DNA of 20,746 bases. Source: Rhodospirillales bacterium (GTDB lineage Bacteria; Pseudomonadota; Alphaproteobacteria; Acetobacterales; Acetobacteraceae). Positions 9,497 through 15,167 of the stretch are shown piece by piece. Position 1 is the stretch's first letter; the number at the start of each line of letters is the position of its first letter. Made by a program: the position numbers and the translations under genes. The stretch covers positions 1 to 20,746 of the forward strand of contig JAGWZS010000012.1 in NCBI GenBank assembly GCA_018971905.1. The letters run 5' to 3'. The notes under the pieces were generated by a model that saw only the letters and a program-made list of their open reading frames with translations, had not been told where the DNA came from and made no database searches.

Positions 9497-10519
9497 CTAC
9501 TCCCCTATCTGAACCGGCCGCCGCCCAACAATGACCGGCAAATGGAATATATGTGCATTTTTCCGTACCCCAAGGATCACTTTTTGTCCCGGCGCCATGG
9601 AGGCGATCGCGCGGGTGAGACCATCGGCGCCTGAAATTGCCTCTCCGTTGACCGTAACAATCACGTCTGACTGCGACAACCCCGCTCTATCAGCCGGCCC
9701 CCCCGGCTCCAGCCCGATAATTTCGGCCCCCGGCGTGCCATCCTCAGGGTCTTCTACAGAAACGCCAAGCCAGCCGCGCGCCACCGCGCCATGGGCGATG
9801 AGCTGCGCCACAATCGGCGCCGCGCTGTTGCTGGGAATGGCGAAGCCAATGCCCACCGACCCCCCGGAAGGCGAGACAATTGCTGAGTTTATGCCAATCA
9901 CACCGCCCTGCATATTAAAGGCGGGGCCGCCGGAATTGCCGGGGTTTATCGGCGCGTCGAGCTGCAGAAAATGGTTGAACGGCCCCTCGCCGATATCCCG
10001 CCCCTCGGCGGAAATAATGCCCAGCGTGAAGGAGTTGCCAAGCGCGAACGGGTTGCCCGCGGCCAGCACCCAGTCGCCAATCTGCACCTTGGCGGAGTTG
10101 GCCCAATGCGCCGGTTGCAGCGGTCGAGAGGGATGAACCCTGATAATGGCGATATCGGTCAGGTCATCCGCGCCTACTAAATGCGCCATTAATTTTTGGC
10201 CATCGTCCAAAGTGACCGTAATTTGCGCCGCGCCGGCAATCACATGGTCGTTGGTTACAATCAGCCCGCTGGGGGTGATAACAAAGCCCGAACCCGCGGC
10301 TTCAGTTAAGGGCGGGGTGGCCTTGCCGCCGCGCAGGGGGGCGGGCGTGGCGCCCTGGCCGCCAGAAGCCTCCGTGACCGTGATGCCAACCACACTGGGG
10401 GCAACCATTTTCACCAGAGGGGCGAGCGACTGCGGCGCCCCCTGAAACAGGCTGAATTGCGCAAGCGCCACGGCCGGGAAAGCCCATAATAAACCCAGCG
10501 CCAGAACCAGCCACCGCAT
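9497..10519 (-). CDS. Periplasmic trypsin-like serine protease with one PDZ domain (DegP/DegS/HtrA family)
   Basis: Envelope protease, 340 aa. A cleavable signal peptide (about 1-20, hydrophobic core ending AVALA before Gln21) predicts a soluble periplasmic protein. The S1C protease domain has the full catalytic triad: His92 (TNDHVI), Asp122 (LTDIAII) and Ser196 (NPGNSGGPA). One PDZ domain follows (about 245-330), containing RGWLGVSVED and GPADRAGLSQSDVIVTVNGE. The length and single PDZ resemble DegS more than the two-PDZ DegP, but there is no retained membrane anchor. The start has GGGAG 7 nt upstream. It is first in the operon with the response regulator and kinase, so it may shape the signal, be a regulon member, or both. 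A general quality-control protease is the alternative. Confidence 0.92.
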   Translation of the reverse strand: MRWLVLALGLLWAFPAVALAQFSLFQGAPQSLAPLVKMVAPSVVGITVTEASGGQGATPAPLRGGKATPPLTEAAGSGFVITPSGLIVTNDHVIAGAAQITVTLDDGQKLMAHLVGADDLTDIAIIRVHPSRPLQPAHWANSAKVQIGDWVLAAGNPFALGNSFTLGIISAEGRDIGEGPFNHFLQLDAPINPGNSGGPAFNMQGGVIGINSAIVSPSGGSVGIGFAIPSNSAAPIVAQLIAHGAVARGWLGVSVEDPEDGTPGAEIIGLEPGGPADRAGLSQSDVIVTVNGEAISGADGLTRAIASMAPGQKVILGVRKNAHIFHLPVIVGRRPVQIGE

Positions 10520-10624
10520 GCCTTGCTCCCAACCTCTTCAGCACGGCGAACGTCTTCGCCCCACCCCTTCTGCCATGAGGCTGGCGTGCACGCCACTCTG
10601 GCGGCTGGTTGCGCTTAACCTGCA

Positions 10625-10653
10625 ATTATAGTCCAATGCAGCTTATGTGGCAT
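10625..10653 (-). promoter_or_regulatory. Putative sigma-70 promoter of the protease/two-component operon
   Basis: On the reverse strand a consensus -10 box TATAAT (10630-10625) lies 17 nt after ATGCCA (10653-10648), which matches TTGACA at 4 of 6 positions. Transcription would begin near 10618, leaving a leader of about 100 nt before the protease start. The same bases give TATAGT on the forward strand (10627-10632), so a weaker divergent promoter for the gene at 10708 could share the -10 region. Confidence 0.45.
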
Positions 10654-10693
10654 TGAAAATCCCGCGCCGCCTTACGACGTGCCCCTGGCAGAC

Positions 10694-10700
10694 AGGAGGA
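10694..10700 (+). promoter_or_regulatory. Strong ribosome binding site AGGAGGA
   Basis: A near-perfect anti-Shine-Dalgarno match 7 nt before the ATG at 10708. It fixes that start and predicts efficient translation of the small DUF883-like protein, in contrast to the weak or absent sites in front of most other genes in this window. Confidence 0.8.
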
Positions 10701-10707
10701 TGACAAC

Positions 10708-11046
10708 ATGAGCCCAAAACGCAGCGATCCACCTTCCATCGATCTTGATTACCTGAGGAGCGAGTTCGAAAAATTTCGCGCCGGGCTGGGCGATGGCGCC
10801 ACAAAATTGGGCGACAACGCGCACGCCGCGCTGGAGCAGATCACCGACTATCTGAATGGGGGCAGTCTGTCCTCCCGCATGGCCTCGGTGGAGGAAGAGC
10901 TGGAGGTTTTGGCCGCACGGCTGAAAGGCACCGGCAAGGATGCCATGACCAAGCTTGAAACCGAAGTCAGCGCCCGCCCGCTGGCGTCGCTGGCGGTTGC
11001 CTTTGGCGCGGGTGTGCTGGCCGCCAGCCTTCTGCGCCGCGGCTGA
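10708..11046 (+). CDS. DUF883 (ElaB/YqjD-like) membrane-anchored protein
   Basis: Small protein of 112 aa. The first 90 residues are charged and helical, with a likely amphipathic or coiled-coil stretch around SRMASVEEELEVLAARLKG. A short C-terminal membrane segment of Ala/Gly/Leu/Val residues (about 93-109, PLASLAVAFGAGVLAASLL) ends in RRG. That layout is typical of the DUF883 family; in E. coli YqjD and ElaB are tail-anchored inner-membrane proteins reported to bind ribosomes in stationary phase. A very strong ribosome binding site precedes it. The next gene starts 6 nt after its stop and encodes a YqjE-like protein, matching the enterobacterial yqjD-yqjE order. Family assignment is by architecture and weak sequence similarity. 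Confidence 0.75.
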   Translation: MSPKRSDPPSIDLDYLRSEFEKFRAGLGDGATKLGDNAHAALEQITDYLNGGSLSSRMASVEEELEVLAARLKGTGKDAMTKLETEVSARPLASLAVAFGAGVLAASLLRRG

Positions 11047-11052
11047 AGCGGC

Positions 11053-11451
11053 ATGAGCCTTGCCCGCCGCGCCCGGTTTTTGGGTAAATCAGCGGCTTTA
11101 TGGACCGCTATGGCTGTGGCGGTGTTATGCATGGCGCTGGGCGCGCTGGGGCTGCTTATTGCCGCACTCATCGTCTGGCTGAGCCATTGTCTAGGCCAGG
11201 CCGCGGCCCTTGCCATTGCCGGGGCGGCGCTGCTGGGCATTGCGGCCCTGACCCTGGGGGCTGGCACAATGGCGCTTCACCGCCGGCGCGCGCGCCAGCC
11301 CGGCCTCACGGCGGATGCCGCTGATCTGCTCGGCTTTGGGCTACGGATGGTGGCTTTGCTGGTGCGGCGCGCCCCCGGCAAGGCGCTGCTGGCCGCGGTC
11401 ATCGCCGGGGCGGTGGCCGAATATCTCTCGTCCGGTCAACAAAGAGACTGA
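11053..11451 (+). CDS. YqjE-like / holin-superfamily III small membrane protein
   Basis: 132 aa. A basic N-terminus (SLARRARFLGKSA) is followed by two long hydrophobic segments (about 15-44 and 49-73) separated by a short turn, then a basic patch HRRRARQ, a weakly hydrophobic C-terminal helix and a polar tail. This two-helix hairpin matches YqjE and the family annotated as putative holin superfamily III (Phage_holin_3_6). The holin name is historical: no lysin or phage gene is nearby, so a lysis role is unlikely. The gene follows the DUF883 gene by 6 nt and should be cotranscribed with it. The molecular function is not known to me. Confidence 0.65.
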   Translation: MSLARRARFLGKSAALWTAMAVAVLCMALGALGLLIAALIVWLSHCLGQAAALAIAGAALLGIAALTLGAGTMALHRRRARQPGLTADAADLLGFGLRMVALLVRRAPGKALLAAVIAGAVAEYLSSGQQRD

Positions 11452-11455
11452 CCAT

Positions 11456-11480
11456 CCCCCCTCCCGGCAAGGGAGGGGGG
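11456..11480. terminator. Strong GC hairpin between convergent genes
   Basis: A perfect 10-bp stem, CCCCCCTCCC (11456-11465) with GGGAGGGGGG (11471-11480), and a 5-nt loop GGCAA. It begins 4 nt after the stop of the YqjE-like gene and ends 9 nt before the stop of the convergent lipoprotein gene. Neither side has a T-tract, so it is not a canonical intrinsic terminator; it may act as a bidirectional transcription barrier or 3'-end stabiliser. Confidence 0.6.
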
Positions 11481-11489
11481 TGCGCGCGG

Positions 11490-12014
11490 TTATTTGGCGT
11501 TGTTGGCGGCCGCCTGAAGATCCGCCGCGTGGGCCAGGATGCGGTCTTCCAGGCCGGACGCGATGGAAGGATCAGCCGGGGTGTCCACCCATTGGTTGCC
11601 TTCCTGGTCCTGCTCGAACACGCTCACCTGGATGGCGTCGGCCGTGAGCGTCTTGCTGAGGATATAGGCATTGACCTTGAAGCGCGTGCCAGGGGCAGAC
11701 GGCGGGCTGTACCAATCGGTGATGATCACGCCGCCGAACGGGTCCGCCGAGACCAGCGGCATGAAGGACAGCGTATCCAGCGTCGAGCGCCAGAGATAGG
11801 CATTCACCTGAATATTGGTATTGGCGCCGGCATTGCCGCTGCCCCCCCCGCCCAGGGTGAACAGGCTGCCTGAGCCGGCCGGAGCGGCGCCAAGGCCGCC
11901 TTCCTCATAATTATTCACTTGCGGGGTGGAGGTTTTGATGCCGCCGCAGGCGCTGAGCGACAGCAAGCTGACGGCCAAACCAGCGGGGACGGCGATACGT
12001 TGAATGATCCTCAA
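11490..12014 (-). CDS. DUF3576 domain-containing lipoprotein
   Basis: 174-aa predicted lipoprotein. A lipoprotein signal peptide ends in the lipobox LSAC with Cys23, and Gly at +2 favours outer-membrane sorting. A Gly/Ser/Asn-rich linker (about 45-68) precedes the conserved domain, which includes QVNAYLWRSTLDTLSFMPL, SADPFGGVIITDWY, RFKVNAYIL and a C-terminal helix. DUF3576 is widespread in alphaproteobacteria and its function is unknown. The start is TTG at 12014-12012, supported by GGAGAG (12025-12020) 5 nt upstream; there is no good ATG. A weak promoter candidate upstream is TTGGCG (12072-12067) 17 nt before TAAACA (12049-12044). The gene lies just past the porin terminator, so it should have its own promoter. 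Confidence 0.85.
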   Translation of the reverse strand: MRIIQRIAVPAGLAVSLLSLSACGGIKTSTPQVNNYEEGGLGAAPAGSGSLFTLGGGGSGNAGANTNIQVNAYLWRSTLDTLSFMPLVSADPFGGVIITDWYSPPSAPGTRFKVNAYILSKTLTADAIQVSVFEQDQEGNQWVDTPADPSIASGLEDRILAHAADLQAAANNAK

Positions 12015-12103
12015 ATCTGCTCTCCAAGCCCGAAACTGCTTGCTGTTTAGCCTTCAACCCCTGTCACGCCAAGGGCTGGATGGGCACAGACAAGCCCCTT
12101 ATC

Positions 12104-12142
12104 AAAAAACCAGAAAGGGTGGCGGTTGCCCGCCACCCTTTC
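12104..12142 (-). terminator. Intrinsic terminator of the porin gene
   Basis: A perfect 13-bp stem, GAAAGGGTGGCGG (12113-12125) with CCGCCACCCTTTC (12130-12142), closes a 4-nt loop. On the reverse-strand transcript the stem is followed after 3 nt by six U residues (complement of A12104-12109). The hairpin begins about 30 nt past the porin stop. This is the clearest intrinsic terminator in the window and marks the porin transcript as separate from the downstream lipoprotein. Confidence 0.92.
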
Positions 12143-12172
12143 CTTAACAATCCGGCTGAACCGTTCAGGCGG

Positions 12173-13450
12173 TTACCACTTGAGCGTGGTGCCCACCGCG
12201 ATAACCTGCTCATGCACGTTGGAGCGCGCACCCGAGACGTTGGTTGGCTGGTGCTGCTGGCCATACAGATACTGGATGAAGAAGCCGATCGGCTTGGCCA
12301 GCTGATAATTGGCGCCAACCGCCACGCCGTTTTCATTCAGCGTGCGGGCCGTGCCGGTCTTGCCCGGAACATAAGCGCCGGAGGATTGCTGGTTGAAGTA
12401 CGAAGCGCCCAGCGTGTAAGGACCCATGTTGTAGGACGCGCCGACGATGTAACCCAGGGCGTTACGCGCACCCTTCGGCTTGAAATAATAACCATCTTCC
12501 AGCTGGCCACCTTTAATGTTGGCGCCAACCGTCAAGCCCGCATAGGTCGTCTGCGCGCCAGCTTCAAACACGTTCAACTCGTCATAGCCATACGGGGCAC
12601 CGGCGCCATAGGAGCCATTGGTGCTGCTCAGCGGCGCGCCGTGCAGGAAGCCGATGGAGACCTTATTGGCGAAGGCGTCAACCACGTTGCTATAGGAAAC
12701 CGACGCATCCAGCGTGTTCCGGCGGCGGCCGTTGCTGCCACCGGCAATCGAGGTTGCGGCGGAACCCAGGGCACTGCCGGTGCTGTCCTGGCCTTCCTTG
12801 AGGCCGTTGGAGCTCGGCTCGAACCCGATGATACCGGAGAGCTCACCGCCCAGCACGCCAACCGCCGGGGTCTCATACACGATCTTGCTGGTCGTATAGA
12901 GATGGCTGGAGTCAGCATAGACAAACTGGCCCGGGATGCTTGGCAGCATGATGTAGGGGCCACCATCGGCGTTAAACTGCGCGCCGTCTCCAAAATTCTC
13001 GATCACGCCAACCTGGGACAGGGTGAAGGCGGAGTCCGTGTCGCCAAAGCGGACAAAGCCGTAATTAGGCGTGCCGATGTAGCCGTAGCCGCGGCGGATA
13101 TAGAGCGAGCCGACACCGTTGGTGCCGGTGTCACTCGGGTTCGCCCGCACGCCCGCATTGGAGGTGGTGGTGCGCAGCTCGAACTGCACGCCGTACCAGA
13201 TGCCATTCAGCGTCTGCGCGTCAAAACCGGGCAGCAGGCGGAAATCACCGAAGGTGGAAACGCTGTTCAGCTTATAGCCCTGCGCGTCGCTGCCCATGTT
13301 GGTGGCGCCGTACGCGCCAAAACCAAACTGGAAATAGCCGTTCAGGTGAACAACAACGCTCCCCGGCGCGGCAACGGGCTGGGCCGGCTGGGCAAAAGCC
13401 GCGCCCGCGGCAAGCAGGGTGGCCGCGGAGGCCAGAAGCAGTTTGCGCAT
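12173..13450 (-). CDS. Outer-membrane porin (Porin_4-like)
   Basis: 425 aa. A signal peptide, RKLLLASAATLLAAGAAFA before QPAQP, is followed by repeated amphipathic strands with many Gly, Tyr, Asn and Ser residues, such as HLNGYFQFGFGAYG, YIRRGYGYIGTPNYGFVRFGD and ASYNMGPYTLGASYF. The last residue is Trp (TLKW), as expected of a BAM-inserted beta-barrel. The motif FVRFGDTDSAF resembles the loop-3 region of general porins. The start at 13450 is chosen because AAGGAG (13462-13457) lies 6 nt upstream and the signal peptide begins there; the frame is open further upstream to 13504. The gene has its own terminator and a long AT-rich upstream region, and is probably highly expressed and regulated. 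Substrate specificity cannot be read from the sequence. Confidence 0.9.
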   Translation of the reverse strand: MRKLLLASAATLLAAGAAFAQPAQPVAAPGSVVVHLNGYFQFGFGAYGATNMGSDAQGYKLNSVSTFGDFRLLPGFDAQTLNGIWYGVQFELRTTTSNAGVRANPSDTGTNGVGSLYIRRGYGYIGTPNYGFVRFGDTDSAFTLSQVGVIENFGDGAQFNADGGPYIMLPSIPGQFVYADSSHLYTTSKIVYETPAVGVLGGELSGIIGFEPSSNGLKEGQDSTGSALGSAATSIAGGSNGRRRNTLDASVSYSNVVDAFANKVSIGFLHGAPLSSTNGSYGAGAPYGYDELNVFEAGAQTTYAGLTVGANIKGGQLEDGYYFKPKGARNALGYIVGASYNMGPYTLGASYFNQQSSGAYVPGKTGTARTLNENGVAVGANYQLAKPIGFFIQYLYGQQHQPTNVSGARSNVHEQVIAVGTTLKW

Positions 13451-13456
13451 AATCAT

Positions 13457-13478
13457 CTCCTTTTCGCCGGAACCGGCG
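13457..13478 (-). promoter_or_regulatory. Porin ribosome binding site with a GC hairpin just upstream
   Basis: On the reverse strand, CGCCGGTTCCGGCG (13478-13465) can form a 5-bp GC stem with a GUUC loop. The Shine-Dalgarno AAGGAG (13462-13457) begins 2 nt later and lies 6 nt from the ATG. A short stable stem directly before the ribosome binding site is known to protect some porin mRNAs such as ompA; here that role is only inferred. Confidence 0.45.
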
Positions 13479-13683
13479 TTTATAAAGCCCGTGGAGGCCC
13501 CCAATTTTGCGGTGGCACCATTGGCCCCCCCGCAGTTTCGCGGATGCTTAAATATCCATCGCGGAAGGGAAGCAATTGCTGAATTTCCGGTTCACCCGTT
13601 ATTCAGACGGCTGTGGCCGAGAGGTCACATCTATATGTCATTTGTGTTAAATTAATAATTATCTAATCCCTGAATTTATCTGG

Positions 13684-13700
13684 ATATATTTCAAATATAT
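13684..13700. repeat. Perfect 17-bp inverted repeat (ATATATTT-C-AAATATAT)
   Basis: Two 8-nt arms flank one central base. The size and symmetry fit a dimeric regulator's operator. In DNA this AT-rich a chance palindrome is possible, and a nucleoid-protein site is another option. Confidence 0.55.
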
Positions 13701-13794
13701 GACACTTTATGTTTAATTTCTATACATGTTTTGTAGTTATATAATCGCTCTGAATCGAACCGCGCCCCGGCAATAAATCCGCGGCCATTGCCTT

Positions 13795-14370
13795 CTAAAG
13801 AAACGCCTCAATCGCCCCTACGCCCGCGCACCAGCCCGGCAGGGCGCGCACGCGCTGGCCGGTAATTCCTCCCAGGCCGCAGGGTTTTACCCGCCCGGCC
13901 TGGCGCGCCAGTTTCAGCCACTCCAGCGCCCCAAGCCCCGGTGCCCCAGGGTGCGTGGCCGTTGGAAAAATCGGGGAGATGAAAACCAGCTCCACGCCCG
14001 CCCGGCGCGCGCTGGCAAGCTGCGCGGCATTATGCGCCGAGGCACTGCGCATGCCTCGCCCCCCCCTGCCCGCCGCCACACCGCCGCGTAAGTGCAGCCC
14101 CGCCCCCAGCGCTGCCGCCAGCCTGGCATCCCCGGCGATCAGCAGCCGCAGCCGCCGTGCGCGGCAAATCCGCGCCGCCTGCCTGGCCAGGGCCGCGCGG
14201 TCGGGGTGGGAATCATGGCGGAACACCACCCCGCACAGTCCTACTGGCAACCGGTTGATGATGGGCAGCGGGTCTGGCGCGCGGCGCTCATCGGTAAAAA
14301 ACCAGAGCGGCGGGAGGCCGGCGCGGCGGCGCTTTACCACCCGCCCCCAGGCGATTAACCGTGAATCCAT
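13795..14370 (-). CDS. ThiE/TenI-type thiamine phosphate synthase-like protein
   Basis: 191 aa with the order of motifs of the ThiE/TenI TIM barrel: LPPLWFFTDERR at the first strand, GLHLRGG in place of the ThiE GVHLGQ-D motif, RSASAHNAAQLASARRAG for the S-x-H segment, then VFISPIFPTATHPGAPGLG and GLGGITGQRVRALPGWCAGVGAIEAF. The phosphate-binding FPT and GGI motifs are kept. The usual VNDR is replaced by IAGDA and the Q-D pair after the GVHL-like motif is missing, so true thiamine phosphate synthase activity is doubtful; a TenI-like or other role is possible. The start ATG at 14370 has AAGG 6 nt upstream and overlaps the divergent yggS start codon. No other thiamine gene or TPP riboswitch is visible nearby. 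Confidence 0.75.
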   Translation of the reverse strand: MDSRLIAWGRVVKRRRAGLPPLWFFTDERRAPDPLPIINRLPVGLCGVVFRHDSHPDRAALARQAARICRARRLRLLIAGDARLAAALGAGLHLRGGVAAGRGGRGMRSASAHNAAQLASARRAGVELVFISPIFPTATHPGAPGLGALEWLKLARQAGRVKPCGLGGITGQRVRALPGWCAGVGAIEAFL

Positions 14371-15052
14371 GCCAGACCTTAGCCCGATTGCCCGGAATCT
14401 CGAAACCATCCGCGCCCGCATTGCAGAGGCCGCCCACGCCGCCGGGCGCGACCCTGCGGGCATCACCCTCATTGCCGTCAGCAAAACCCATCCGCAGCCA
14501 GCGGTGCTGGCAGCAATGGCCGCGGGCGTTCGCGTGTTTGGCGAGAACCGGGTGCAGGAGGCAGCAGAGAAATTCCCCATCGCGGGAGCGCGGCTGCGCA
14601 TTATCGGCGGCCTGCAGACCAACAAGGCCGAGCAGGCGGTGCGGTTGGCCGACGCGATCGACAGCCTGGACCGCCCGCGCCTGGCCGACGCCATCGCCAG
14701 GGCAGCCGAGGCGGCGGGCCGGCTGCCAGAGCTGCTGGTGCAGGTGAATATCGGCGACGAACCACAGAAATCCGGCGTCTCCACGGCGGAGGCGGACAGC
14801 TTCATCCGCGCCATGCGGGCACGGTTTGGAGAGGCGCTGAAAGGGCTGATGTGCATTCCCCCGGCGGCAAAAGACCCGGCACCGCATTTTCGCAGGCTCG
14901 CGGCCATGGCGGATGCACACGGCCTGCCCGTGCGCTCCATGGGCATGTCGGGCGATTACGCGGCGGCCATCGCCGCCGGGGCCACCCATCTGCGAATCGG
15001 CAGCGCGATCTTCGGCCAGCGCGGCGAAAATGCCTCTTTGCACAATATTTAA
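14369..15052 (+). CDS. yggS: YggS/PROSC-family pyridoxal phosphate homeostasis protein
   Basis: 227-aa cytosolic PLP-binding protein with the alanine-racemase N-terminal fold, which buffers free PLP and affects amino-acid and keto-acid balance. PLP-binding Lys39 lies in LIAVSKTHP. Other family motifs are FGENRVQEAAEKF, IGGLQTNKA (usually HxIGxLQxNK), LLVQVNIGDEPQKSG, GLMCIPP, LPVRSMGMSGDY and a closing THLRIGSAIFGQR. The usual His before IG is Arg-Ile-Ile here. The ATG at 14369 gives a normal N-terminus but has no Shine-Dalgarno, and it shares two bases with the start codon of the opposite gene. Next on this strand is mreC, 115 nt beyond the stop. yggS sits beside envelope genes in many bacteria. 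Confidence 0.93.
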   Translation: MPDLSPIARNLETIRARIAEAAHAAGRDPAGITLIAVSKTHPQPAVLAAMAAGVRVFGENRVQEAAEKFPIAGARLRIIGGLQTNKAEQAVRLADAIDSLDRPRLADAIARAAEAAGRLPELLVQVNIGDEPQKSGVSTAEADSFIRAMRARFGEALKGLMCIPPAAKDPAPHFRRLAAMADAHGLPVRSMGMSGDYAAAIAAGATHLRIGSAIFGQRGENASLHNI

Positions 15053-15167
15053 TGTTTCAAATTAACCAAACCGGGCCGATTTCAGGCCATTGTGCCCTGT
15101 GCGGCGGCGCAGTTTCGCTGTATCTGCAAGCCTGTCGTTCTCTCGCCCTTCGGAGTTCAGGTTCCCG

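Larger units (their letters stand above)
13451..13794. other. 344-nt non-coding region upstream of the porin, with an AT-rich core
   Basis: I find no convincing gene in this interval. Positions about 13630-13750 are strikingly AT-rich in an otherwise GC-rich window. The core holds a 17-bp perfect inverted repeat (13684-13700) and a near-repeat pair TATATGTCA (13632-13640) and TATATGACA (13696-13704), 64 nt apart. It probably contains the porin promoter and operator sites, and may carry a promoter reading the other way. I could not pick out one convincing -35/-10 pair. The ThiE-like gene ends at the right edge (13795) and shows no clear terminator. Confidence 0.6.

Noticed and set aside
11260..11282. 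Sigma-54 (-24/-12) promoter candidate beginning TGGCAC
   Set aside because: The spacing and the -12 half do not match TTGC, and it lies inside a coding sequence.
11053..11451. Phage holin as a sign of a prophage
   Set aside because: No lysin, structural, integrase or regulator gene of a phage is near; the protein fits YqjE and follows a YqjD-like gene.
12080..13582. Forward 500-codon open frame opposite the porin
   Set aside because: The reverse strand has a signal peptide, beta-barrel pattern, C-terminal Trp, ribosome binding site and terminator; the forward frame has none of these.
13620..13760. AT-rich block as a remnant of a mobile element or an attachment site
   Set aside because: There are no terminal repeats, target duplications, tRNA gene or transposase fragments around it; a regulatory region fits better.
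14371..14946. Upstream extension of the ThiE-like frame to 383 codons
   Set aside because: The extra part is antisense to yggS and shows no homology; the ThiE-like domain begins just after the ATG at 14370.
15090..15167. TTG start for mreC at 15090
   Set aside because: It adds 26 Arg/Ser-rich residues not expected in MreC; the GTG at 15168 gives the expected VIRLSVPLRQALSRL start.
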